The translations under genes were made by a program, and so were the position numbers. A DNA stretch of 64,000 bases, from assembly GCF_042675965.1 (NCBI RefSeq), contig NZ_JBHTKJ010000024.1:1-64000 (forward strand), read 5' to 3'. Shown one piece after another: positions 8,403-17,108 of this stretch. Below the pieces are notes generated by a model. That model saw only the letters and a program-made list of their open reading frames with translations, had not been told where the DNA came from and made no database searches. The DNA comes from Virgibacillus_R byunsanensis (lineage in GTDB: Bacteria; Bacillota; Bacilli; Bacillales; Amphibacillaceae). The first letter of the stretch is position 1. Each line of letters opens with the position of its first letter.

Positions 8403-8529
8403 AACGTTTTTCATATATAAATATGGATAATATAGAAAGGAGCTGCCTCATCATTTGGATATTTCTTTACAGCAAAGAAACCATCTTTAGCTGAGTCGGC
8501 TTCTTTTTAATACTTCAGGAGGTAGCGAA

Positions 8530-8982
8530 ATGAAATTAAGATCTCACATGCCTGAACTAGAAGGCGCAACAAAATGGTTTAATAGTAAAGCAATCGAGAA
8601 AAGCGATTTGATTGGTAATCAACCGACATTAATTCATTTCTGGTCTGTTAGTTGCGGATTATGTAAGGAAGCAATGCCAAAAGTAAATGAATTTAGAGAT
8701 GAATATAAAAATAACTTGAATGTAATTGCAGTTCACATGCCTCGATCAGAAAAAGATTTAGATCTTGATCAGATTAAAGACGTTGCAAAAGAGCATGATA
8801 TCTCGCAACCGATTTTTGTTGATAATGACCATACATTAACCGATGCGTTTGAAAATAAGTATGTACCTGCATACTATGTTTTTGATGCAGAAGGTAAACT
8901 AAGACACTTTCAAGCGGGTGGAGGCGGCATGAAAATGCTCCGTAAACGTGTTAATCGAGTGTTAGGTGTTACGGATAAATAA
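8530..8982 (+). CDS. ykuV: Thiol-disulfide oxidoreductase YkuV
   Basis: A 150-residue TlpA/thioredoxin-fold protein without a signal peptide. The active site is C42-G-L-C45 in WSVSCGLCKEAMP. The cis-Pro loop VPAYYVF and the C-terminal GGGMKMLRKRVNRVL match B. subtilis YkuV. The strong AGGAGGTAGCG site fixes the ATG. It is likely co-expressed with ykuU, since no convincing terminator lies in the 127-base gap. A terminator follows at 8995. Confidence 0.92.
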   Translation: MKLRSHMPELEGATKWFNSKAIEKSDLIGNQPTLIHFWSVSCGLCKEAMPKVNEFRDEYKNNLNVIAVHMPRSEKDLDLDQIKDVAKEHDISQPIFVDNDHTLTDAFENKYVPAYYVFDAEGKLRHFQAGGGGMKMLRKRVNRVLGVTDK

Positions 8983-8994
8983 AGTCTTCCTTGC

Positions 8995-9025
8995 AAAACT
9001 CTGGCTAACTAGCCGGAGTTTTTTT
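8995..9025 (+). terminator. Intrinsic terminator of ykuV
   Basis: AAAACTCTGGCT (8995-) pairs with AGCCGGAGTTTT, with an AACT loop, followed by a T-run to 9025. Confidence 0.88.
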
Positions 9026-9400
9026 CGGGTAGTAAAGGAAAGATATAAAGTGAAAGTTATGTATATTTATCTACAGAATCTGCCACGTTCAGCGCAAAAT
9101 CCTAGACAATCGAGACATAAGCAGAATCGACTCCCGTGTGGAAAGGACGTCCACACTATGCGATCTGCTTATGCTTGTCGTTTCTTTCAAGGCGCTTGCG
9201 CTTTTGTTTTGTAAAAAAAAATTTTTTCAAAATATTTGACGACAAAACAAGTATCTCTTATGTATAATATATAGTTATAATTTGCGGAAAAATGGGTGAG
9301 TTAAAAAACTTTAAAAAATTAAGTTAAAAGTGTAGCATTTTATTTCGGAACCCGTTATATTAGTAGTTACGTGAAATGTACATCAGGAGGAGGGAGTACG
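9026..9400. other. Intergenic region with a long imperfect hairpin (R2-like) and the ABC operon promoter area
   Basis: No gene is supported. At 9113-9180 a long hairpin forms: GACA..TAAGCAGAATCG pairs with CGATCTGCTTATGCTTGTC, and GTGTGGA pairs with TCCACAC. Fragments ATTTATCTACAGAATCTGCC and GGCGCTTGCGCTTTT recall the R2 family. Near 9236-9268, TTGACG and TATAAT occur but are 21 bases apart, so a promoter is possible, not sure. Confidence 0.45.
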
Positions 9401-11152
9401 TTGGATACATTTAAAAAATTAAAGCATTTTTATTGGCCTTATAGGAAGTATTTCTTTATATCACTGGTTTTTTTATTATTTGTAACATCCATAACAGTTG
9501 TGTATCCAATCATTATACAACAAACAATAGATGAGGTAGTGGCGAAGGATCGGTATTCATTAATACCTTATATTGCTGTTATATTTTTTATCTTAATGTT
9601 AGTAAAAGGATTGGCGACATATTATCATCAGTACCTGGGAGATTTATTTGGGATCACATCTGTATATAAATTACGTGAGGCTTTATATGAAAAGCTGCAA
9701 GTGTTGTCATTTAAATATTATGATAATGCTAAAACAGGTGATTTAATGTCGAGGCTAACAGCAGATGTAGAAGGATTTCGCTTTTTCCTTTCTGTTGGTT
9801 TTGCAGAGCTTTTACGCATAACCTTACTCATATTGTTAAGTTTAAGTGTTATGTTTTATTATTCAATACCACTAGCTCTTGTAACAATGGCTGCTATGCC
9901 ATTTTTAGCAATTGTAGTATTTCAATTTGATAAACGTGTCCATCCGGCATTTCGAAAGATAAGAAAGTCGCTTGGTCTATTAAATACACGTGTGCAAGAG
10001 AATATAAGTGGGATGAACACGGTAAAATCATTATCCAGAGAAGATTTTGAGATAGGAAGGTTTTCATCTAGTAATGATCATTATCGCCAAAATTATTTGA
10101 ATACTGCTAATATTTGGGCAAAGTATTTCCCTTTAATGGAGTTTATCGGGAACGTTTGCGCTGTCGTACTATTAGCATTTGGTGGTTATTTAGTTATTAA
10201 TGGTGGTCTTGCTCTTGGTGAATTAGTCGCATTTTTTAGCTTGGTTTGGTATATAATGGGACCTCTCATGAATTTAGGTTTTATTATTAATCTATTCTCA
10301 CAATCGAAAGCATCTGGAGAACGGCTGCTAGAAATCTTAGATGCCAAAGAAGACATAGTCGAAAAAGATAATGCTATAGACACATCCATCAAAGGACATG
10401 TTTCATTTAATAATGTCACTTTAACGTATGTTGAGGACGATGATTCTGCGTTGAAAGATATAACGTTTGATGCACCATCTGGAAAAACTATCGGATTAAT
10501 AGGTGCAACCGGTTCTGGTAAAACAAGTATTACACAGTTGATCACACGCTTTTATGAGCCTGAAGAAGGGAACGTATTAGTTGATGGTAGACCGGTATCT
10601 GAATATAAATTAAAAACATTACGTAAGCATATTGGCTTTGTTTTACAAGAACCATTTTTATTCTCCACTTCAATAAGACAAAACATAGCATATGGAAATC
10701 CGGATATGTCAGAAGAGCAAATCATAGATGCCTCCAAAAGGGCGCAGGCACATGACTTTATCATGGAAATGCCTGAAGGGTACGACACGATGTTAGGCGA
10801 ACGTGGAATGGGATTATCAGGTGGTCAAAAACAGCGTATTGCGATTGCAAGAGCTATTTGTATTGATCCAAGTATTCTAGTATTAGATGATGCAACGTCA
10901 GCTGTGGATATGGAGACGGAATTTAAAATTCAAAAAGCTTTAAAAGAAGTAATGAAGAATCGAACTACGTTTATTATTGCTCATAGGATTTCGTCGCTTA
11001 AACATGCAGATGAGATTTTAGTGTTGGAAGACGGGGCTATTGTAGAAAGAGGAACACATGATGAATTAGTAACAAATAAAGGAGCTTATCAACGTATCTA
11101 TGATATTCAGTATCAAGATCGTGAAGCTATTATGAATACAGCTCAATTATAA
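9401..11152 (+). CDS. ABC exporter subunit, heterodimer partner A (non-canonical Walker B)
   Basis: A 583-residue half-transporter with an N-terminal six-helix exporter domain (to ~310) and a nucleotide-binding domain. Walker A is GATGSGKTS (~368), the signature is LSGGQKQ (~472) and the switch is IAHRIS. The Walker B reads ILVLDDATS: Asp replaces the usual catalytic Glu. This marks the degenerate-site subunit of asymmetric exporters such as BmrC/D or TM287/288. The TTG start at 9401 follows AGGAGGAGGGA; the in-frame upstream extension lacks a site. The partner gene follows 12 bases later. In B. subtilis yknU-yknV and yfiB-yfiC are similar pairs; I do not assign a symbol. Likely drug or lipid export. 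Confidence 0.88.
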   Translation: MDTFKKLKHFYWPYRKYFFISLVFLLFVTSITVVYPIIIQQTIDEVVAKDRYSLIPYIAVIFFILMLVKGLATYYHQYLGDLFGITSVYKLREALYEKLQVLSFKYYDNAKTGDLMSRLTADVEGFRFFLSVGFAELLRITLLILLSLSVMFYYSIPLALVTMAAMPFLAIVVFQFDKRVHPAFRKIRKSLGLLNTRVQENISGMNTVKSLSREDFEIGRFSSSNDHYRQNYLNTANIWAKYFPLMEFIGNVCAVVLLAFGGYLVINGGLALGELVAFFSLVWYIMGPLMNLGFIINLFSQSKASGERLLEILDAKEDIVEKDNAIDTSIKGHVSFNNVTLTYVEDDDSALKDITFDAPSGKTIGLIGATGSGKTSITQLITRFYEPEEGNVLVDGRPVSEYKLKTLRKHIGFVLQEPFLFSTSIRQNIAYGNPDMSEEQIIDASKRAQAHDFIMEMPEGYDTMLGERGMGLSGGQKQRIAIARAICIDPSILVLDDATSAVDMETEFKIQKALKEVMKNRTTFIIAHRISSLKHADEILVLEDGAIVERGTHDELVTNKGAYQRIYDIQYQDREAIMNTAQL

Positions 11153-11164
11153 GGGGGGAGCAAC

Positions 11165-13006
11165 TTGGCTAATCATAAAGAAAATAAAGAAGGCAGTCGT
11201 CATTTGAAACGATTCTCATACACCGTCGATCAAGCAGTTGAAAAGCCTTTTAACTGGAAACAGATGTTGCGCCTACTAATATATGTGAAACCATATTCTA
11301 AAACATACTTACCTGGTGCAATTATTGCCATGTTGATTTCAACCGCAATCCGTTTAGCTGTACCATTATTAATAGGTAAGGTAGCTATAGACGTTGCGAT
11401 TGCAAACGAGGATCCCACCATGCTTACTTATCTCGTTCTTGTCATAGGTGTATTGTATTTAATAAGTTATGTAGGAAACGTGTTTCGGATAAAATGGGTT
11501 AATATTCTTGGACAGAATGTCATATTTGACATACGTCAGCACCTTTTTGGTCATGTGCAACGCTTGTCACACCGATTTTTTGATCAACGTTCAGCAGGTT
11601 CGATATTAGTTCGGATTATGAATGATATTAACTCATTACAGGAGCTTTTTACAAACGGTATCATTAATTTATTAATGGATGTAGTTACCCTTTTAGGTAT
11701 CGTTGTCATATTGTTTGCATTGAGTCCTAAATTAGCGTTAGCTGTCATTATTATACTGCCAATTATGTTTTATATTTCGACTCAGCTTAGACGCAAAATT
11801 CGTCGTTCCTGGCAGGATGTACGTATTCAGCAATCTCGCTTGAATTCTCATTTAAATGAAAGTATTCAAGGAGTGCGAATTACACAATCATTTTCACAAG
11901 AAAAAGAGAATAATGAATTCTTCGATGGTATAAATACAGATAATTATTACAGCTGGCGTACAGCAACCAGAAAAAGTGCTATGTTCAGACCCTTTGTTGA
12001 AATGAGTAATGCAATAGGGACCATTATTCTAATTTCATATGGAGCTTATTTGATCCTGTTAGGTGAAGAAAATGGTGGGATTGCAATCGGTACTTTTGTT
12101 ACGTTTGCCTTCTTTTTAGGGATGTTTTGGGAGCCAATATCAAGACTTGGACAAATGTATAATCAGCTATTAATGGCCATGTCTGCATCTGAACGTATAT
12201 TTGAGTTTTTGGATGAGCAACCAAATGTAGAAGAGATAGAAGGTGCATTTGAATATACTGACATGAAAGGTGAAATTGATTTTGACCAAGTACAATTTTC
12301 ATATAATGCAGACCGCATCGCATTACATGAAATTTCATTAAAAATTAAACAGGGCCAAACAATAGCACTAGTAGGCCATACAGGTAGTGGTAAGTCCACA
12401 ATTGCTAATTTAATTAGTCGCTTTTATGACCCAACACATGGTGCCGTTAAAGTCGATGGCCATAACTTACAGGATGTCTCTTTAAATAGTTTAAGGCAAA
12501 ATATTAGCGTCGTACTGCAGGATACGTTCATATTCTCTGGAACCATTATGGAAAACATTCGTTTTGGTCGTCCTGATGCAACAGACGAGGAAGTCATGGG
12601 GTCAGCTAAAGTTGTAGGTGCTGATGAATTTATTCAGCGTTTGGCAGAGGGGTATGAAACAGAGGTTGAGGAACGAGGAAATATACTATCAGCTGGTGAA
12701 AGACAGTTATTGTCATTCGCTAGGGCTCTGTTGGCTAACCCACGTATTATAATACTGGATGAGGCAACAGCCAGTATTGATACAGAAACTGAGGTAAAAA
12801 TACAAAAAGCTCTTCGTACTTTGTTACATGGAAGAACGGCAATAATAATTGCACACCGCTTATCAACTATAAGAGACGCTGACAATATTTTTGTATTGGA
12901 AAATGGGAAAGTTCTTGAAAATGGAAGTCATAAAGAATTAATGAATCAACATGGCGAGTATTTCCATTTAGTGAAATCACAATTTCAAATGATAGACGCT
13001 ATTTAA
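11165..13006 (+). CDS. ABC exporter subunit, heterodimer partner B (degenerate signature motif)
   Basis: A 613-residue half-transporter. The N-terminal ~45 residues are hydrophilic (RHLKRFSYTVDQAVEKPFNW), then come six membrane segments and the nucleotide-binding domain. Walker A is GHTGSGKST (~404). Walker B IIILDEATASID (~528) keeps the catalytic Glu. The signature is LSAGERQ instead of LSGGQ. Together with the Asp in the partner, one ATP site is complete and the other degenerate, as in known heterodimeric multidrug exporters. The TTG start at 11165 has an AAGGGGGGAG site overlapping the end of the partner gene's spacer. A terminator follows at 13016, closing a two-gene operon. Confidence 0.88.
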   Translation: MANHKENKEGSRHLKRFSYTVDQAVEKPFNWKQMLRLLIYVKPYSKTYLPGAIIAMLISTAIRLAVPLLIGKVAIDVAIANEDPTMLTYLVLVIGVLYLISYVGNVFRIKWVNILGQNVIFDIRQHLFGHVQRLSHRFFDQRSAGSILVRIMNDINSLQELFTNGIINLLMDVVTLLGIVVILFALSPKLALAVIIILPIMFYISTQLRRKIRRSWQDVRIQQSRLNSHLNESIQGVRITQSFSQEKENNEFFDGINTDNYYSWRTATRKSAMFRPFVEMSNAIGTIILISYGAYLILLGEENGGIAIGTFVTFAFFLGMFWEPISRLGQMYNQLLMAMSASERIFEFLDEQPNVEEIEGAFEYTDMKGEIDFDQVQFSYNADRIALHEISLKIKQGQTIALVGHTGSGKSTIANLISRFYDPTHGAVKVDGHNLQDVSLNSLRQNISVVLQDTFIFSGTIMENIRFGRPDATDEEVMGSAKVVGADEFIQRLAEGYETEVEERGNILSAGERQLLSFARALLANPRIIILDEATASIDTETEVKIQKALRTLLHGRTAIIIAHRLSTIRDADNIFVLENGKVLENGSHKELMNQHGEYFHLVKSQFQMIDAI

Positions 13007-13015
13007 CTAACCAAG

Positions 13016-13052
13016 CAGCTCCTGATGTAATGGCAAAAGGAGTTGTTTTTTT
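13016..13052 (+). terminator. Intrinsic terminator of the ABC operon
   Basis: CAGCTCCT (13016-13023) pairs with AGGAGTTG (13038-13045), followed by seven T. Confidence 0.82.
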
Positions 13053-13098
13053 AGGTAGTTTTCGTACGCATTGTTACTTTTTTATCTTCGTAGTTGAC

Positions 13099-13370
13099 AT
13101 AAACTACCGACGTAACTTGAGATGATGGTTGATGCTTATACTCGCTCTGGAAATACACTACGCGCACCTTAGGGTGGCTGGCGAGCTTCTTCATGCTGAC
13201 GCATTTTTAGAATCTCACCATGCCTTTCCTCACGCAGGACAAGGAAACAGCACGTGTCTGAAGACCCCATAGGAAGCGGTTTTCACTTCTGAGGAGGCTG
13301 AAGCCGTGCCCGCGGAAAGCGACTGCCCGGAGCGACAATCACGTTGATATGTCGCATTATATATCTATTC
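13099..13370. repeat. R3 MITE-like element, copy 1 (shortened)
   Basis: Starts with ACCGACGTAACTTGAGATGATGG and ends with ATGTCGCATTATATATCTATT, the imperfect inverted ends of the R3 family. The interior is clearly richer in G+C than the host (CCGTGCCCGCGGAAAGC, ACAGCACGTGTCTGAAGACC). It is shorter than the copies at 35119 and 58274. Beyond the right end, TTTACGAAAACAGCC extends the match to the outer end of the copy at 63810. No open frame of note. Confidence 0.75.
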
Positions 13371-13531
13371 TCTCAAAAGCAACAATCTTTACGAAAACAG
13401 CCTTTTTTTATTAAGGATCTTTTAGAAAACAGCTTTTATTAAAGAAAAGACTACTAACAATTTTACTCTTTAATATAGTGTGATAGACTAAGTAAAAGTA
13501 GTAAAGTAGTAAGAATGATGGAGGAAATGGT
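13371..13531. other. ktrC upstream region
   Basis: No gene seen. It carries the outer R3 arm and a T-rich run; the ktrC ribosome-binding site GATGGAGGAAATGG is at its end. Confidence 0.5.
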
Positions 13532-14197
13532 ATGAAACGAGATTTTGCAGTTATAGGACTAGGGCGATTTGGTGGTAGTATATGCCGGGAATTAAGTATG
13601 GAAGGCATGCAAGTGTTAGCAATTGATAATGATGAAGATAAAATAAATGAGTTTAAAAATATTGCATCACATGCCGTGATAGCAGATTCAACAGATGAGG
13701 CTACTTTAAAAGAATTAGGAATTAAGAACATTGATCATGTCATTGTGGCAATTGGTGATAATATTCAAGCAAGTATCTTAACTACAGTAGTATTGACAGA
13801 TCTTGGCATAAAGCAAATTACTGTTAAAGCTCAAAATGATTACCATGAAAAGATACTTAACAAGATAGGTGCGGATGTAGTAGTACATCCCGAAAGAGAC
13901 ATGGGAAAGCGGATTGCACATAATATTATATCTAATAATATTCTAGATTATCTGGAACTTTCAGATGATCACAGTATTGTTGAGGTTAAAGTAGGGGATA
14001 AGATGCGTGGTAGAACATTAATTGACTTGGATATCCGAGCTAACTATGGTTGTAACGTTGTAGCAATCAAACGTGGTAAAGAGATTAATGTTTCACCTGA
14101 TGCTGAAGATATGTTAAAGGAAGAGGATGTATTAATTGTTATTGGTTCAGATAAAGATATTTCGAGATTCGAGAAACAGCTCGTAATTGAAGATTAA
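13532..14197 (+). CDS. ktrC: KtrC, regulatory RCK subunit of the Ktr potassium uptake system
   Basis: A 221-residue protein with a nucleotide-binding RCK_N domain (GLGRFGG, residues 9-15, then the acidic strand-end IDNDEDKI) and an RCK_C domain from about 135. It gates the membrane channel subunit (KtrD or KtrB) in response to ATP/ADP. In B. subtilis and S. aureus the RCK_C domain binds c-di-AMP, which closes uptake. The channel subunit is not in this window. As in B. subtilis (ykqB), it lies near rnjA-rpoY, but adeC is missing between them; a decayed mobB remnant occupies that gap. Confidence 0.93.
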   Translation: MKRDFAVIGLGRFGGSICRELSMEGMQVLAIDNDEDKINEFKNIASHAVIADSTDEATLKELGIKNIDHVIVAIGDNIQASILTTVVLTDLGIKQITVKAQNDYHEKILNKIGADVVVHPERDMGKRIAHNIISNNILDYLELSDDHSIVEVKVGDKMRGRTLIDLDIRANYGCNVVAIKRGKEINVSPDAEDMLKEEDVLIVIGSDKDISRFEKQLVIED

Positions 14198-14205
14198 TTA
14201 GAAAA

Positions 14206-14239
14206 GGATCTGTATCGTTTAGCGATACAGGTCCATTTT
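14206..14239 (+). terminator. Intrinsic terminator of ktrC
   Basis: GGATCTGTATCG (14206-14217) pairs with CGATACAGGTCC (14223-14234), followed by ATTTTAATT. Confidence 0.82.
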
Positions 14240-14385
14240 AATTGCTGAGGAAATTATAAATTTTGGAGCATCCTCCTTACGGTAATTTGTGATAAAGCTT
14301 GATGAAATGTGAACTTTGGCTTTTAGATTGTGAACTTTGGCCACTTTGGTAAAAGCTTCGGCCAATTTACCCTAACCTTTGGCTT
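14240..14385. repeat. R2-like fragment and short tandem-like motif
   Basis: GAGGAAATTATAAATTTTGGAGC matches the beginning of R2 units. It is followed by three near copies of AACTTTGGCTTTTAG / AACTTTGGCC / ACCTTTGGCTTTTAG. No coding potential. Confidence 0.4.
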
Positions 14386-14603
14386 TTAGCTCAAATATGC
14401 TCCGCTAACCTCGGAAAATAAGACTTTTTTCCGTTGTACCTGATTGCAAATGTCGGTTCCTTTTACCATTTCTGGCTTACCGTCATGGCCATGATGCTTT
14501 AACGATCCAACCTTTAGATGAAAAGTTGTTTCATCAATGTTGTTTTACCAGAATTTTTGTACTCCTCTACTTGTACTATAGGAAAATTCGCCATATCAAA
14601 CAT
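14386..14603 (-). pseudogene. mobB: mobB remnant (molybdopterin-guanine dinucleotide synthesis adapter), frameshifted
   Basis: On the minus strand an ATG at 14603 opens MFDMANFPIVQVEEYKNSGKTTLMKQLFI and then stops. The next frame continues with KVGSLKHHGHDGKPEMVKGTD and ends at 14386. These two pieces are the P-loop (NSGKTT) and the following GxLKHHGHGGxP block of MobB, a GTP-binding adapter in molybdenum cofactor maturation. The helix between them is deleted with a frame change, and everything after GTD is degraded. In B. subtilis mobB lies in the yku-ykq interval among mo genes. This is the only trace of that cluster here. Confidence 0.75.
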
Positions 14604-14960
14604 CTCATTTTTGAATAAGAAAATAGGAGAAAGCCTAAATTGCTTTTATCTACCAAAAAAAGGCTGATCCATAAATATGAATCAACCTTTAGTTAATCGT
14701 TTCGGCTTCGTCAAGCTCCAACATCCCTGCTGCTAGTACGACTTCTGACACAGTCCATACATCCCTACGACAGATAGGGTAAGGAAAGGCATCGCATGAA
14801 GATTTTCAAAGACGTGGGAGCTAAGCGTGTAAGGATATTTACACTTCCGCGTTCATCAATCTAGAATGCCTAGTGCTATTTTTGCATAACGGGACATTTT
14901 ATCTTTGCCCTATGGTGGACTCCAAACGATGTCTACACATACTTCTTTTGCTTCTGAACG
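14604..14960. other. Gene-free stretch with hairpin and R2 repeat
   Basis: Contains an AAAAAAAGGCTGATcc...GAATCAACCTTTAG hairpin (about 14655-14693). It also contains an R2-type unit (about 14700-14870: CTTCGTCAAGCTCCAACATC, GACAGATAGGGTAAGGAAAGGC, ATCGCATGAAG, TTTTCAAAGACGTGG). No gene is supported. Confidence 0.45.
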
Positions 14961-15149
14961 TTAAAATTGATTATTATTTTGGTGCAAATTTGACATATCG
15001 CTTTGTGCTTGAGTATTTGTATCTCGTTCATGTTTTGCAGCATTAAAGGGGATTCCAGTTGAACGGCCATTTTTTTTATTTTTTCGGTCTTTAATTAGTG
15101 TAAGTATGACAAGTAGTAAAACTGGAATAGCGAAATAGAGCCACAACAT
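14961..15149 (-). CDS. Small membrane protein of unknown function
   Basis: A 62-residue open frame. One N-terminal membrane helix (LWLYFAIPVLLLVILTLI) is followed by a basic stretch (KDRKNKKNGR) and a polar tail rich in N, Q, S and T. ATG 15149 is preceded by GGTGGTG at good distance. An in-frame extension to 15215 would run through the rnjA terminator and is rejected. It lies directly behind the rnjA terminator, so it either has its own promoter or relies on read-through. Family not recognised; N-in/C-in topology is uncertain. Confidence 0.55.
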   Translation of the reverse strand: MLWLYFAIPVLLLVILTLIKDRKNKKNGRSTGIPFNAAKHERDTNTQAQSDMSNLHQNNNQF

Positions 15150-15175
15150 TGTAACACCACCGATACGTGTAGATT

Positions 15176-15220
15176 TTAAAAAGGGATGACATTGGTTACT
15201 TATAACGAATGTCATCCCTT
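15176..15220 (-). terminator. Intrinsic terminator of rpoY-rnjA
   Basis: AAGGGATGACATT (15181-15193) and its complement (15208-15220) form a 13-bp perfect stem. On the minus strand it is followed by TTTTTAAAAT. Confidence 0.88.
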
Positions 15221-15228
15221 GATGTTAA

Positions 15229-16896
15229 TTATACTTCCATTATTATTGGTAAGATCATTGGTCTACGTTTTGTTTTGTCATAAAGGAATGGTGCTATGGT
15301 ATCTGTAATTTCATTTTTAATTTCAGACCATTGTGTTGTTCTTCTTTCCATTACTTTATTTAAATGAGAAGCTACAAGCTTTTGAGCCTCATTGATAAGA
15401 TCTTCTGATTCTCGCATATATACAAACCCGCGAGAGATAATGTCTGGACCTGAAGCAATTTTAAACTCTTTCATATTAATACTTACTACTACCATAACAA
15501 GTCCTTCTTCAGATAATATCCGTCGATCACGTAACACAATATTTCCAATATCACCGATACCACTACCATCCACATACACAGAACCAGATGGGATCTTTCC
15601 TGCTACCATTGCGTTATCTTTTCCTAGAGCTAGTACATCTCCAATGTCCATAACGAATGATTTATCATAGTCTACATCACATGCTGCAGCTAGCTTCGTA
15701 TGTTCTTTTAACATACGATACTCACCATGAATCGGCATAAAGTATTGTGGTCTAATAAGACGTAACATTAACTTTTGTTCTTCCTGACTGCCGTGACCAG
15801 ATGTATGAATGTCGCTTAATGGTCCATGAATGACATCTGCTCCAGCACGATAAAGCTTATTAATTGTCCGGCTAACACTTACGTTATTACCAGGGATTGG
15901 TGAAGAAGAAAATACGACCGTGTCACCAGGAATAATTTGTATTTGTCTATGTGTACCATTCGCAACTCGAGATAGAGCAGCCATTGGTTCACCTTGAGAA
16001 CCAGTACAAAGAATGGTTACTTCATTTGCAGGTAGTTTATTGATTTGATTTGCCTCAATAAACGTATCCTTTGGAGCAACAATATAACCTAATTCTTGTC
16101 CAATTCTTATTGCTGATTCCATGCTACGACCAAACACAGCCACTTTACGATTATGTTTAACTGCACCTTCGATCACTTGTTGCAGTCTATAAATATTAGA
16201 AGCAAAAGTTGCGAAGATTAGTCTCCCATCAACTCTTGAGAATATATCACTAATATTCCCACTTACAACCTTCTCAGACATAGTGAAGCCGGGTACTTCA
16301 CTATTTGTACTATCTGAAAGTAAGCAAAGTACGCCTTCTTTACCTATTTCAGCCATTCTTGACAGATTTGCTGGTTCTCCAACGGGTGTGAAGTCAAATT
16401 TAAAATCACCTGTGTGAACAATGTTTCCTGGTGGTGTTTTAACGACTATCCCGTATGAATCAGGGATACTATGTGTTGTACGGAAAAAGGAAATAGATGT
16501 TTTACGGAATTTTATAACATCGTCTTCTTGAATTGTATTTAACTTTGCAGTTCTTAATAGTCCATGTTCATCCAATTTGTTTCTAATTAATCCAATTGCA
16601 AGTTTCCCTGCATAAATCGGCACATTAATTTCACGTAAGAGATACGGGATTCCCCCAATATGATCCTCGTGTCCGTGAGTAATGAATAAGCCTTTAATTT
16701 TATCTTGGTTTTGTATTAGGTAAGTGTAATCTGGAATAACATAATCAATTCCAAGTAACTCATCTTCAGGAAATTTAATGCCAGCATCGATTAAAATTAT
16801 TTCATCCTGAAATTGAACACCATACGTATTTTTCCCTATTTCACCTAGTCCACCTAATGCAAATACAGCTGCTTGGTCATTCTTTACAAATTTCAT
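15229..16896 (-). CDS. rnjA: Ribonuclease J1
   Basis: A 555-residue metallo-beta-lactamase/beta-CASP nuclease with 5'-3' exonuclease and endonuclease activity, central to mRNA decay and 16S rRNA maturation. Zinc motifs are HGHEDH (74-79), HSIPDS and TGDFKFD. The beta-CASP region holds ATFASNIYRLQQV and GSQGEP, and the C-terminal dimerisation part ends RRPMILPIIMEV. The upstream rpoY stop is two bases away, so the two are translationally coupled as in B. subtilis ykzG-ykqC. SR1P, encoded at 27956, is known in B. subtilis to promote binding of RNase J1 to GapA. Confidence 0.97.
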   Translation of the reverse strand: MKFVKNDQAAVFALGGLGEIGKNTYGVQFQDEIILIDAGIKFPEDELLGIDYVIPDYTYLIQNQDKIKGLFITHGHEDHIGGIPYLLREINVPIYAGKLAIGLIRNKLDEHGLLRTAKLNTIQEDDVIKFRKTSISFFRTTHSIPDSYGIVVKTPPGNIVHTGDFKFDFTPVGEPANLSRMAEIGKEGVLCLLSDSTNSEVPGFTMSEKVVSGNISDIFSRVDGRLIFATFASNIYRLQQVIEGAVKHNRKVAVFGRSMESAIRIGQELGYIVAPKDTFIEANQINKLPANEVTILCTGSQGEPMAALSRVANGTHRQIQIIPGDTVVFSSSPIPGNNVSVSRTINKLYRAGADVIHGPLSDIHTSGHGSQEEQKLMLRLIRPQYFMPIHGEYRMLKEHTKLAAACDVDYDKSFVMDIGDVLALGKDNAMVAGKIPSGSVYVDGSGIGDIGNIVLRDRRILSEEGLVMVVVSINMKEFKIASGPDIISRGFVYMRESEDLINEAQKLVASHLNKVMERRTTQWSEIKNEITDTIAPFLYDKTKRRPMILPIIMEV

Positions 16897-16898
16897 AA

Positions 16899-17108
16899 TT
16901 AGACTGACTCCACTGCGAAGTGCTCAGATTGCTTTTCATATTCTAGATGTGCTGGATCTAATGGATGGATGAATTCAATATTATAGTTGCGATCTTTAAG
17001 TTTAATGCGTACGTCTTTCTCAGCGTCAGCTTCAATGTAGAGACTTTTTGTGCGTTCACGTACAGGGACTTCATAGGGTAATTCTTGATAAAAAACTTTG
17101 TAAATCAT
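16899..17108 (-). CDS. rpoY: RNA polymerase epsilon subunit
   Basis: A 69-residue protein matching YkzG/RpoY (DUF1447) along its length (IYKVFYQE, EVPVRERTKSLYIEA, YNIEFI, LDPAHLEYEK). It is a small auxiliary subunit of Firmicute RNA polymerase that binds near the beta' jaw. GGAGAGATAAT precedes the ATG. It forms a tight operon with rnjA. Confidence 0.95.
   Translation of the reverse strand: MIYKVFYQELPYEVPVRERTKSLYIEADAEKDVRIKLKDRNYNIEFIHPLDPAHLEYEKQSEHFAVESV

Noticed and set aside
8403..8529. Possible terminator between ykuU and ykuV
   Set aside because: Only weak pairing around GAGTCGGCTTCTTTTT; not convincing, so co-transcription is assumed.
9236..9268. TTGACG and TATAAT as a promoter of the ABC operon
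   Set aside because: The 21-base spacing is too long for sigma-A; kept only as a remark.
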